Positions 13,342 through 21,358 of a DNA stretch of 64,000 bases are shown one piece after another. Below the pieces are notes generated by a model, which was given only the letters and a program-made list of their open reading frames with translations, did not search any database and was not told where the DNA came from. The stretch's first letter is position 1. Each line of letters opens with the position of its first letter. The position numbers were made by a program, and so were the translations under genes. The DNA lies in IMG/VR virus record IMGVR_UViG_3300035698_018317, positions 1 through 64,000 of that record; one strand, 5' to 3'. Origin of the DNA: a virus.

Positions 13342-13740
13342 TTAACACCCCTACGAATGTAGGGAAAACAAAAAAAAGAAGAAGGAATTTCTCCCACGAT
13401 AAGGGACACCCCTACGTTTGTAGGGAAAACTTCTCTAAAAATTTACGAGCATCAGCAACTAGCGGGACACCCCTACGCATGTAGGGAAAACCAGCCGCAG
13501 AGAGATTCCAGAGCGTTCAGTTAGGGGCACCCCTACGCATGTAGGGAAAACGCTAGGTCAGTTCTTCGGGGCCACGTCGCACGAAAGGAACACCCCTACG
13601 TATGTAGGGAAAACCTTTCTGAGTTGCAGATTCGGTCGTGACAACGTTAGGGACACCCCTACGCATGTAGGGAAAACAAGCAATAGATAAAGCATTGAGC
13701 GAAGCTCAATGAGGGACACCCCTACGCATGTAGGGAAAAC
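13342..13740 (-). CRISPR. CRISPR array 2, 7 repeats / 6 spacers
   Basis: Repeats start at 13342, 13403, 13464, 13524, 13587, 13650 and 13713, each 28 bases, with spacers of 32-35 bases. The unit is the same as in array 1. The leftmost repeat has lost the GGG end (TTAACACCCC), as expected for the distal repeat of a minus-strand array. Loop variants GAAT, GTTT and GTAT replace GCAT, while the CCCTAC/GTAGGG stem is intact in all seven. It lies 33 bases after the cas3 stop; that AT-rich gap is too short for a normal leader. Confidence 0.95.
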
Positions 13741-13773
13741 TATAACATTTAGTAGTAGAGTAATATGTTGTGT

Positions 13774-16368
13774 TTAGTATTTTTTTAGTCTTTTGAGTTG
13801 TAGTCCATTTTCTAAATCATATTTGGCTTCGAAATTTGCTCGTTTTAAATAATTATTTTCATCTAGAATCAAAAGTCCGCAATATCTAAGTGGTGTGCGT
13901 TCCCACTCTTCTCGTATTGTTTTTTGGAAATAATTAAAGTAAGGGTTTCCAATAATTGGACATTGACTTTTTTGTAATAGTTCTATTTCTTTTTTATTTG
14001 GTATTTTTGTTAAATCGGGTGCAAGTATTTTCCTTTTTGGGTCTAAGTACCACCTTTTATCCCCTTGTTTATAGAATAAAATGACCACTTTCATTGCTGA
14101 AACAATATTTCTAGTGGATAGTTTATTCTCTTTTTCTTGTTTCTTAGAAGGATTTATGTTTAAATCATTATCTTCTTTTAAAACTATACTATTTGCTAAG
14201 TTTTCTTCTTTAACTTCTTTTTTTTCTAATTTGTCATGAGCTTTATTATAAGTTTCTTGTTCTTTTTTTGTAAGTTTTTCAAATGGTTTATACACATATT
14301 CAATTAATTCTTCAACCATATCTGGGATTTTTAATTGGGTCTTATTATGCAGTATATCATAAGTTCTTTGCATAGTATAAGAATCATAGACATAATTTTC
14401 TAGCACACCATCTTCATCGAATTCATAAACGACCCCTATTCTTGGAGAACGAAGCCCTAATGGTCGATTTATGATAAAGCGATGATTCCTGCCGCCTCGT
14501 TGTAACAATAAGTCAATTGGGCATAGAAATGTTAACATATAATCGAAATCTACATTAAGACTTTGTTCTATTATCTGAGTTCCTACTAAAATGGATATGA
14601 AAGGTCTTTTAGTACCATCTTTTCCATAATCACTAAGAACTTCTTGTGTTAATTTATCTTTATCTTCATCTCTAAATCGTGCATGAATTAATTTACGATG
14701 AATATCTGGGACCATTTTAGCTAGTAATTTATTTATTCTTTGTGCTTGTTTCACTGTGTTACAGACAATAGCTAGACATCCTCCATTTTTTATTTTTTTC
14801 AGAACATGTCCCAATAATTCATAATATTGTTGAACTACAATACCATTTTTTATTTTAAAATTAGGGTTTATATAAAAATGGTCTAATTTAATTGTTTTAG
14901 TTTTTTCAGGAGGTAATTTTTTAACAATTGTTTTATTTCCAGAAACTACACATACCCTAGGGTATGGAACGTCTTCTTTTAATTCGCCACCATAAGCTTC
15001 AACAAATTCTTTTTTCATTTGTTTTGTTAAGGTGGCAGATAGCATAATGACTGAACATCTTAGATTTTTAAGTTCTTTTAACAATCTTTTAATTAAGACT
15101 TGCATATAAGTGTCATAAGCGTGTATTTCATCAAAAATTACTACTTTATTTACTAGTCCATATAAACGGAGGAAGAAGTATTTTACAGGGACGACACCAA
15201 ACAGAGCTTGGTCTATTGTGCTATCACCAAACTGTGAGAAAAACTTACGCTTTCCACTATTGAACCATTCAAATGGGGAGACAGTATCTTTTGTGTCTAT
15301 TTTTTTATACCATTCATGAGCATTAGCATTGCCATGTCCTATTTGGAAATTTGCCTCTCCATCTGTTATATTTTCTAAATAGTTAACTGTTCTATCTACC
15401 ATGGCATTTGTAGTTGCTTGAGTTGGCATAAGAATATGCATCCCACGATGTCCAACATTTGTCATTAACTTATCTGAGGCATAGAAGCCCACTTCTGTCT
15501 TTCCCTGCCCCGTACTCATTTCGACAATCAAAAGAGATGGTTCTTTTAACTTATCTGCAATTTCTATAATTGTTTTTTGTGATTCATATGGAGTTATATT
15601 CGGGAACATTTCCTCAAAGCTTAAATCTTTAATAGGACATAAATCCATTTTGATATTATCTAATGCAAATTTAGCCTTTTGAGGAAGGTCTTTTACATAT
15701 TCTTGCCATGTTGTTTCTTCCCCTGCAAAGGGGAAGAAATTTTCATCGGAAGCAATCCAATCGGAGAGAGAAAGTAATCCTGAAAAGAAGAAATAAAAGT
15801 GTTGAGGCAACTTTGCTTTCTTCCATATTTTTGACGGAATTGGGAACACCTTTTGAATCACATCTATTGCTAATTCTTGTTGTTCTTTCCACTTATCATC
15901 TTTTAAACATTTAAAGAAAAATCTTCCATCTTGTTTTCTAGGTTTTGGGAGAACTGAGTATCGCCCATGATGACCACCAAGAAGGGAACAAAGTGTATCA
16001 GGCAATTTTCCATTCATTATTTGTTTAGAAAATACTTCATGTCGGAAATGTGGTTTGTTCTTTCCATCTAGACCAAAAAAGTTATACCCATCATCTTGTA
16101 ACGGCTTATAAGCTTCAGATTGAATAGCAAAATTTGGTGTTATTTTACCAATATCATGATATGGAACTATTCCAACTACAAATTGTATTGCTTCATCTTT
16201 AGTTAATCCCAATGAATTAGCCATATATTCTAATTCTTCATCAGGCAGTATCCTAAGAAGAATTTCTTTAGCAATAAAACCCGAATCTAACATATGAAAT
16301 AAAGCAGGATGTGTTTTCTTTGTTGCTCTGTCAAATTTACCCCAAATTTTATAATCTATTTTATTCAT
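13774..16368 (-). CDS. cas3: Cas3 helicase-nuclease
   Basis: 864 residues from the ATG at 16368, which overlaps the upstream stop as ATGA; a longer frame from 16449 is less likely. Cas3 is recruited by Cascade and degrades target DNA. The N-terminal HD nuclease shows H25 (LFHMLDSG), HD at 71-72 (YHDIGK), GGHHG at 131-135 and SDWIASD near 202. The helicase follows with Walker A (STGQGKT, about 285-291), box II DEIH, a SAT motif (MLSATLT) and TQIIEQSLNVDFD...QRGGRNHR (motifs V/VI). All catalytic positions look intact. Its operon has three unknown genes upstream and array 2 downstream. Confidence 0.95.
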   Translation of the reverse strand: MNKIDYKIWGKFDRATKKTHPALFHMLDSGFIAKEILLRILPDEELEYMANSLGLTKDEAIQFVVGIVPYHDIGKITPNFAIQSEAYKPLQDDGYNFFGLDGKNKPHFRHEVFSKQIMNGKLPDTLCSLLGGHHGRYSVLPKPRKQDGRFFFKCLKDDKWKEQQELAIDVIQKVFPIPSKIWKKAKLPQHFYFFFSGLLSLSDWIASDENFFPFAGEETTWQEYVKDLPQKAKFALDNIKMDLCPIKDLSFEEMFPNITPYESQKTIIEIADKLKEPSLLIVEMSTGQGKTEVGFYASDKLMTNVGHRGMHILMPTQATTNAMVDRTVNYLENITDGEANFQIGHGNANAHEWYKKIDTKDTVSPFEWFNSGKRKFFSQFGDSTIDQALFGVVPVKYFFLRLYGLVNKVVIFDEIHAYDTYMQVLIKRLLKELKNLRCSVIMLSATLTKQMKKEFVEAYGGELKEDVPYPRVCVVSGNKTIVKKLPPEKTKTIKLDHFYINPNFKIKNGIVVQQYYELLGHVLKKIKNGGCLAIVCNTVKQAQRINKLLAKMVPDIHRKLIHARFRDEDKDKLTQEVLSDYGKDGTKRPFISILVGTQIIEQSLNVDFDYMLTFLCPIDLLLQRGGRNHRFIINRPLGLRSPRIGVVYEFDEDGVLENYVYDSYTMQRTYDILHNKTQLKIPDMVEELIEYVYKPFEKLTKKEQETYNKAHDKLEKKEVKEENLANSIVLKEDNDLNINPSKKQEKENKLSTRNIVSAMKVVILFYKQGDKRWYLDPKRKILAPDLTKIPNKKEIELLQKSQCPIIGNPYFNYFQKTIREEWERTPLRYCGLLILDENNYLKRANFEAKYDLENGLQLKRLKKY

Positions 16369-16685
16369 CACCCACCAATGCCCATGTTGTTCTTGTAAGG
16401 CCATATGATACGGCCAGATTGTAAGATATCCCACACCATTTTTTTCCATACTTTTCTTATATGGATATGAAATTCTTCAGATGTTACTAATTTTTTTTCA
16501 ATAAGTTGGAATCCCAATTCAGAATCATCAACACCCATTCTATTAAGAGCTTCCCACAAATATCCTACTATTTTATCAACTGTTCTATATTTCTTTCTAA
16601 TATCTTTATCATGCATTGCGACTTCTGCATGTTCGAATATTAGTTCGGCTGCTTCGCACACACGTTCTGATAATTCTGTACACAT
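16368..16685 (-). CDS. unknown protein coupled to cas3, paralogue of next gene
   Basis: 105 residues starting MCTELSERVCEAAELIFEH. Its stop overlaps the cas3 start (ATGA), which implies coupled translation. It is a tandem paralogue of the gene at 16691-16981: both start MCTELSERV.EA.ELVFEH and share KVWK.MVW.I near the end. Both are helical and soluble. I recognise no family. Constant linkage to cas3 would make it a candidate regulator or accessory of the CRISPR system; that is inference. Confidence 0.65.
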   Translation of the reverse strand: MCTELSERVCEAAELIFEHAEVAMHDKDIRKKYRTVDKIVGYLWEALNRMGVDDSELGFQLIEKKLVTSEEFHIHIRKVWKKMVWDILQSGRIIWPYKNNMGIGG

Positions 16686-16690
16686 TTATT

Positions 16691-16981
16691 TTACCTTTTA
16701 ATAGCGCCAGTTCGGATAATTGTCCACACCATTTGTTTCCACACAGTCTTTAAAGATTTTGCTCTATCACGGAAGTGTATCTCTGTCACAAGATTATCAT
16801 TAATGAGTTGCATCCCAAATTCGGTATCGTCTATACCAATGTTTAGAAGAACATCCCACAAATATTCTTCTACTTTAAGCTTTGTTTTGTAATAATGATT
16901 TGCATTATGTAAGGCGGCATCTCTATGTTCAAACACTAACTCAGTTGCTTCAAATACACGTTCTGATAATTCTGTACACAT
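16691..16981 (-). CDS. unknown protein, paralogue of the cas3-coupled gene
   Basis: 96 residues starting MCTELSERVFEATELVFEH, with GG(T/A)AAA-type ribosome site. It shares the N-terminal helix, the YLW..L...G.DD.E.G.QLI.. centre and the C-terminal MVW.I of its neighbour. The 5-base gap to that gene and their similarity mark a tandem duplication. No function is known. Confidence 0.65.
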   Translation of the reverse strand: MCTELSERVFEATELVFEHRDAALHNANHYYKTKLKVEEYLWDVLLNIGIDDTEFGMQLINDNLVTEIHFRDRAKSLKTVWKQMVWTIIRTGAIKR

Positions 16982-16991
16982 TATTTTTCCT

Positions 16992-17672
16992 TTACCAGCG
17001 TCCTCTTCTTTGGAGGGCGTTTAATCCACCACCACATCCACCTTGAGGAAATTGTAATCCATTTCTATTTTGGTTAGGTCGGTTATTATAGTTTAAGGCG
17101 TTAAGTCTTGCTCTTTCTACCTTCTGAGCGGCCAGTTTCTTTTCTGCTCTTAATTTTCTAGCCGCAGATTTTTCTAATTTTGCTTTTTTAGCAAGTTCTT
17201 CCCGAATGTATTTCCCATTTTTTATTTTAGATATTTTGGACCCTAGGGTGAACCACGTATTTTTTATAATAGGCAGATTATCTTTTAAACAAGACATGAC
17301 GAACTTCCCATTAGGAAGTTTACCAACCCTAATGGTATTATTTCCAGCTTTACAAGCGGTTACTTTTGCATCAGGGTTTAGATATAATTTATTCCTATGT
17401 CTTCTAATTGGGTATTTCTTAGTATCTACTTCCCCCATACTTGTTCGGGGCATACTTCTCAGTCTCATATCTGGTATAACGTATAATTTAAAATTGTTGA
17501 ATTGATAATATGCTCCACTTGACCTTCTTCTGGTGTCATCGGGTGCGCTGAACAGAAAACGTAGGATACAGGCTGATATGTCTAGAACACAGGCCAAGAA
17601 TATTATAAACCTGTTTTTTGCGTACCAGCTACCTATACCGTCCCATATATTCTCGTGTGGGAGTTTCATATT
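16992..17672 (-). CDS. membrane protein with basic coiled tail, 226 aa
   Basis: Starts at ATG 17672 (MKLPHENIW), set by AAGGAAGAGATAAT. Residues about 18-40 (FIIFLACVLDISACILRFLF) span the membrane once. The centre is a soluble part (KLYVIPDMRLRSM). Near residues 155-190 there is an alanine/lysine/arginine-rich helix (KKAKLEKSAARKLRAEKKLAA), then an Asn/Gly/Gln-rich end. First gene of the minus-strand operon that leads to cas3. No family is recognised. Confidence 0.6.
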   Translation of the reverse strand, partial: NMKLPHENIWDGIGSWYAKNRFIIFLACVLDISACILRFLFSAPDDTRRRSSGAYYQFNNFKLYVIPDMRLRSMPRTSMGEVDTKKYPIRRHRNKLYLNPDAKVTACKAGNNTIRVGKLPNGKFVMSCLKDNLPIIKNTWFTLGSKISKIKNGKYIREELAKKAKLEKSAARKLRAEKKLAAQKVERARLNALNYNNRPNQNRNGLQFPQGGCGGGLNALQRRGRW

Positions 17673-17756
17673 ATCTCTTCCTTGCATCGGTTGGTTACGA
17701 ATTATCCGTTAACTTTATCCGATTCTGCTCTACATAACAATAGGAAAGGGGAAAAA

Positions 17757-18047
17757 ATGCCTAAATTAACACGAAAAAGCCCAAAAACTAAGACGAAGAT
17801 TAAAACAGTAATCAAGCGAGTTATGGTTAAAGAGAAAAAGGAGTCTAAGAAGATTCCTTATAAAATCGAGATATTTTCTGACAAGAGCAAAAAGCCTCGA
17901 TGGAGATTGGTAAGTACAAACGGTAATATTTTAGCTACCAGTGAAGCTTACGCTCGTAAGAACACTCGAACGAAGATAGCAGAGAACCTTGCAAGTGGTT
18001 TAGGGCTATCTGGCGTAGAGGAATCTGATAGAGTTGATTTGTCGTAA
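17757..18047 (+). CDS. YegP/DUF1508-like small protein, 96 aa
   Basis: ATG 17757 follows AGGAAAGGGG. After a very basic N-terminus (LTRKSPKTKTKIKTVIKR) residues about 42-72 read IEIFSDKSKKPRWRLVSTNGNILATSEAY, which fits the short beta-hairpin repeat of YegP/DUF1508 proteins (F.dk...yRW.L...NG..ia.S..Y). One repeat is present where many have two. Function of the family is unknown. It is divergent from the cas3 operon and followed by two terminators. Confidence 0.6.
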   Translation: MPKLTRKSPKTKTKIKTVIKRVMVKEKKESKKIPYKIEIFSDKSKKPRWRLVSTNGNILATSEAYARKNTRTKIAENLASGLGLSGVEESDRVDLS

Positions 18048-18104
18048 GATGTGACGAGTTACATTAGGATATCGGCTATAAGTCGCCATATGTTGCGATA
18101 TACA

Positions 18105-18140
18105 AATACCCCCGGATGTTATATCCGGGGGTATTATTTT
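18105..18140 (+). terminator. terminator 1 after the DUF1508-like gene
   Basis: AATACCCCCGGAT (18105-18117) pairs with ATCCGGGGGTATT (18122-18134) over a 4-base loop, followed by ATTTT. Confidence 0.75.
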
Positions 18141-18204
18141 CGGTTATTTGCATATCAGTTTAAATTACCGGGGAGATGGTTTTTAGTCTTCAATGCTTTT
18201 CGTT

Positions 18205-18256
18205 ATAACCTACTGTTCCACTCCAAAATATAAGAGTAGGTTATTTTCTTTTTTTT
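18205..18256 (+). terminator. terminator 2 (tandem)
   Basis: ATAACCTACT pairs with AGTAGGTTAT around 18 bases, followed by TTTCTTTTTTTT. It protects the convergent minus-strand gene at 18260-18535 from readthrough. Confidence 0.65.
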
Positions 18257-18259
18257 AAA

Positions 18260-18535
18260 TTATTCAATAATTACTTCTTCTATCCAATACATGTCATCAG
18301 CCAGATAGCCTTTTGTGGTTAGTGCTATTTCGGTAATTTGAGAAGCTTCTAATTCACACGTAAAATTGAACGTAGTGTAGATATAGCCTGCATCTTGTTT
18401 AATACTGGGTGAATCAACTACTGAAGAGCTAAGGACTTCTCCCCATCCATTTTCGGTTGAAACATGTTGTAGGATGGCGGCGAGTTCTTTATCTTCAACG
18501 GTTGTATCTTGAATTGTATCGAGTGCTAATACCAT
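18260..18535 (-). CDS. unknown acidic protein, 91 aa
   Basis: Starts MVLALDTIQDTTVEDKELAAIL. Acidic with beta-rich centre (YIYTTFNFTCELEA) and a strongly acidic C-terminus. It lies 2 bases downstream of the sigma-like gene and is last in that unit. No family is recognised. Confidence 0.6.
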   Translation of the reverse strand: MVLALDTIQDTTVEDKELAAILQHVSTENGWGEVLSSSVVDSPSIKQDAGYIYTTFNFTCELEASQITEIALTTKGYLADDMYWIEEVIIE

Positions 18536-18537
18536 TT

Positions 18538-19200
18538 TTATCTTTCTGAGGTGATTTTTAAATAACGTTTAAGTCTAATTTGTTTATTTTTTATTATATT
18601 TTGTTGTACGGCCTCTAGTTCTTGAAGTTGTTTTCCTGTAGTGTCATCTCGTTCGGCAAGATTTTTTCTAATTTTATTTAAAGCTTGCGTGATACGGGCA
18701 GAAACATTTGTAACGTGGATGCCTCTTCGTTCGGCCATTACACATCTTTTTTCTTCATCTAAAAATCGTTCTCTAAGCAATTGTTTTTCTATACTTGAGA
18801 GTTCTTTAGCGACATGTGCCATTGTTTCTTCAAAATGACATGTTCGTTGATATGGGCTAATCTTTTTATCTTCGAAATGGCTTCTTCGTTGATAAGAATC
18901 TTCGTTGTGGTACGAGATGTGATGAAGATAGCTGTTTGGCGACCGCATTTTAAATTCAGTTCTGAGTATATCGTAAGCTAGGAAATAGCCTTTAGAAACG
19001 ATATATCCCATAACATTTTTGCTTCGTTGGGCATCGTAGTATTTTTTATATGCTAATACGATTCCCAAATCTGCTGCGGAGCGTAAATCATTTAGGTGTA
19101 GGTAAGCGAAGCATGGCGTCTGTCGCAGTTTTTTGACGACATAATTGAACAACTTTGTCCAATCTTCGTCGGTAGTAGGTTGCGTTTGCACAGCTATCAT
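18538..19200 (-). CDS. sigma-70 family-like RNA polymerase sigma factor, 220 aa
   Basis: The layout fits a short sigma factor. Residues about 40-90 (DLRSAADLGIVLAYKKYYD...VMGYIVSKGYFLAYDILR) resemble region 2, which binds core polymerase and the -10 element. Residues about 134-175 (LSSIEKQLLRERFLDEEKRCVMAERRGIHVTNVSARITQALNKIRKNL) fit region 4 with its helix-turn-helix. Region 3 is absent, as in ECF factors. Phage sigma factors redirect host polymerase to late or middle genes. It also has a basic C-terminal extension of about 40 residues. The call rests on pattern alone. Confidence 0.6.
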   Translation of the reverse strand: MIAVQTQPTTDEDWTKLFNYVVKKLRQTPCFAYLHLNDLRSAADLGIVLAYKKYYDAQRSKNVMGYIVSKGYFLAYDILRTEFKMRSPNSYLHHISYHNEDSYQRRSHFEDKKISPYQRTCHFEETMAHVAKELSSIEKQLLRERFLDEEKRCVMAERRGIHVTNVSARITQALNKIRKNLAERDDTTGKQLQELEAVQQNIIKNKQIRLKRYLKITSER

Positions 19201-19202
19201 AA

Positions 19203-19901
19203 TTACCTATCATTTTGCATATACTCCCTTGGTACATTCTCGGTTAACCAGACACCGTTTGTAGAAAGGTAGAATACGAATCCATCTGAAGACATTTTAC
19301 CAGAATCCACAGAAATAACAATAGGTTTTCCCCTTCTTTTCCCGACTTGTATTGCTGTGTCCTTATCTACAGACAGATGCACATGATGTCGTTTCATCTT
19401 TTTTAACCCATCATGTTGTATAATATCCCAATTTTTTTGTACGGTGCCATGATATAGCGTATCAGGAGGGGTTTGTGCCTCATAATTCAGATTTATTTTG
19501 ACACTATGGCCTTGAGACGCCCGAATTTGAGATTTATCTTCATTGAATTCGAATCGCTTTTTGTTGTTATGTTCTACAATTTCTTCCAGTTCATCCATAG
19601 AGATGTGGCAACCGGACAAAACTGCTCCTACATCTGCCCAACCTTGTTCATCGAGGGTGAGGTTGATGGTTTCTGGTTTATGCCTAAGAACTAGGCTAAG
19701 AAATTTACTTTGATTTACCATCTGCATCCCTCTTAACGGTGTCAATCCGCCACAGCAATCAATTCTTGGGTCTGGGTTACGGGAGTATTCTTCATTTTCA
19801 CTCCAGCCGCAGCTAAAGCAACCCCAAGGGCCGTGTATCACGCCGACACCTACATCGACCACATCTTGTTCACATTTACAATTACATTCTGGACATTTCA
19901 T
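19203..19901 (-). CDS. kptA: KptA/Tpt1 RNA 2'-phosphotransferase with N-terminal zinc ribbon
   Basis: 232 residues. From about residue 63 the KptA domain is clear: SKFLSLVLRHKPETINLTLDEQGWADV, then LYHGT, a KMKRHHVHLSVD stretch, VGKRRGKPIVISVD, and DGFVFYLSTNGVWLTENVP. It holds the conserved R-H, H-G-T and H-x-H-L-S positions. KptA moves a 2'-phosphate from RNA to NAD+. An extra N-terminus (CPECNC...CFSCGW, residues 3-33) looks like a zinc ribbon, and a further CC follows near 49; standard KptA lacks it. It is 38 bases from a Nudix gene on the same strand. Confidence 0.88.
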   Translation of the reverse strand: MKCPECNCKCEQDVVDVGVGVIHGPWGCFSCGWSENEEYSRNPDPRIDCCGGLTPLRGMQMVNQSKFLSLVLRHKPETINLTLDEQGWADVGAVLSGCHISMDELEEIVEHNNKKRFEFNEDKSQIRASQGHSVKINLNYEAQTPPDTLYHGTVQKNWDIIQHDGLKKMKRHHVHLSVDKDTAIQVGKRRGKPIVISVDSGKMSSDGFVFYLSTNGVWLTENVPREYMQNDR

Positions 19902-19939
19902 ATGAATGATTATAGTGCTTTTAGAGGTATTTGTAAATC

Positions 19940-20365
19940 TTATTTAAGATATTTTTTGATAAGGTCACTGGAATTTTTTAGAAGAGCGGTTAAACCGAAG
20001 TGTTTTGGAGAAACTTGTTTTAATTCTGCGAGTGTTGCCCACTTAGCTTTATCTGTTTCGAAGTTTAGTTTTGGTTTGAATTCATTTACTAAGCCGATAA
20101 AGTTATGGAATTTAAGGTGTTTATCTTCATAAACATAGGCTGGGAAGAGTTCCATATCGCCTTTAAAGCCTGTTTCTTCCCTAAATTCACGTAGGGCTTC
20201 CTTTTTCATATCACTTGATTCAGCTTTCCCGCCGAAGGATGCCCATGTTCCCGGTTCAGGTCCGTCTTGCCCTCTGAGTCCAACAAGGATTTTTCCCTCC
20301 GGTGAAATAGCTAGTATTCCGGCCCCGGTGATACGATTTATATATTTTTTGAATTCAAGTAGCAC
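19940..20365 (-). CDS. Nudix hydrolase, 141 aa
   Basis: A complete Nudix box lies at about residues 46-68 (GGKAESSDMKKEALREFREETGF), matching G-x5-E-x7-R-E-x2-E-E-x-G. Upstream GAGILAISPEGKILVGLRG forms the usual first strands. The family cleaves nucleoside diphosphates linked to other groups. Next to KptA, an ADP-ribose-type or capped-RNA substrate is an attractive guess but not shown. The size is normal for a single-domain member. Confidence 0.88.
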   Translation of the reverse strand: MLLEFKKYINRITGAGILAISPEGKILVGLRGQDGPEPGTWASFGGKAESSDMKKEALREFREETGFKGDMELFPAYVYEDKHLKFHNFIGLVNEFKPKLNFETDKAKWATLAELKQVSPKHFGLTALLKNSSDLIKKYLK

Positions 20366-20382
20366 ATCTTATGTATCTTAGT

Positions 20383-20652
20383 TCATCTGTTTTTTACGGC
20401 ATTTCTTTCATAGCAGAATTTACAATTACCTTTATGGGTAAGTCCACCCGGAGACCCATTTCCAAGTTTTTCTCGGTATAAGACATATTCACAGTCTTCT
20501 ACAATAATGACCACGCATACACCTTTTGGATTCTGCTTGATGTCTGATTTACTTGTGCTTTCAGTGCATCCAGATAATCCAGACAATAAACCTGTCATAA
20601 TAAATACGACTAACGCTGTTTCTATTCCAAATTTTTTAATTCTTTTCAACAT
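20383..20652 (-). CDS. predicted lipoprotein, 89 aa
   Basis: A signal peptide with positive start (MLKRIKKF) and a hydrophobic core ends in lipobox LSGC (Cys about residue 29), followed by Thr. The mature part holds four more cysteines, including CKFC near the C-terminus, suggesting disulphides in the periplasm. The stop is 18 bases before the Nudix start. No family is recognised. Confidence 0.65.
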   Translation of the reverse strand: MLKRIKKFGIETALVVFIMTGLLSGLSGCTESTSKSDIKQNPKGVCVVIIVEDCEYVLYREKLGNGSPGGLTHKGNCKFCYERNAVKNR

Positions 20653-20653
20653 G

Positions 20654-21355
20654 TTAACTCCTAATAACTTTTTCTATATTTTCTCGTGCTTTAGCTTCGA
20701 ATTTTTCTTTAAACAAATCTGTTCTGAATATGCTTTTTCTCGCTAGAAGAGTTTGGAAGAACTCTATTCTTCCTTTTTCGTATTCTTCTTCCCCGACAAC
20801 GGGAACGAATTCTTCTTTAACTAATTGGTCAGCATACAGGAAGACTTCTTCTTCTCGTGCAAAATGGGACAGGTCAAGGTCCATTACTAAGTCAGACCCT
20901 TCTGGCCAAGTATTATCAGTATCTTTCATAAAATCTTTTGTGTATAGAATAATGCATTGTGCGTGAGAACCAACATGTGGCGGATTAGTTTCACCCACAA
21001 GAGCTTTCATAAACAAAGAACTTCTTTCTTCGGAATCTTCCCTTAGTACTTCATATATGGAATCATGAAACCAGATAGCAAGTTGCTGTGCTTTTGATAG
21101 TTTTATATTATGTTTTTCTGCCCATTCGAACATACTAAGCACATGTACTAGCGTATGGTATTTCCGGTCAGTACCTAGCATATACTTAAGAACGGTGTTG
21201 GTAATAGCACGAGGATATGGTGTCTGTAACCCTAAATCATGAAGAAGTGTAGACAGACCCCAAAACATATCTATAGCTCTACGGTAATCGTCCACCCAAA
21301 TAAGATTATTCTTAAATGACTCGGACATTTTGATATAATCGAAATCTTCGTACAT
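20654..21355 (-). CDS. HD-superfamily metal-dependent phosphohydrolase-like, 233 aa
   Basis: YHTLVHVLSMFEWAEKHNIKLSKAQQLAIWFHDSIYEV (about residues 76-113) carries H...HD, spaced as in the predicted small HD hydrolases; a further D in LVMDLDLSHF (about 155-165) can be the final metal ligand. The family cleaves phosphate esters, often of nucleotides. It starts 3 bases after the next-upstream stop and lies directly before a lipoprotein gene. Confidence 0.75.
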   Translation of the reverse strand: MYEDFDYIKMSESFKNNLIWVDDYRRAIDMFWGLSTLLHDLGLQTPYPRAITNTVLKYMLGTDRKYHTLVHVLSMFEWAEKHNIKLSKAQQLAIWFHDSIYEVLREDSEERSSLFMKALVGETNPPHVGSHAQCIILYTKDFMKDTDNTWPEGSDLVMDLDLSHFAREEEVFLYADQLVKEEFVPVVGEEEYEKGRIEFFQTLLARKSIFRTDLFKEKFEAKARENIEKVIRS

Positions 21356-21358
21356 AAT

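Noticed and set aside
16368-16449. Longer cas3 start at 16449
   Set aside because: The extra 27 residues overlap the upstream gene out of frame, while ATG 16368 forms a standard ATGA coupling.
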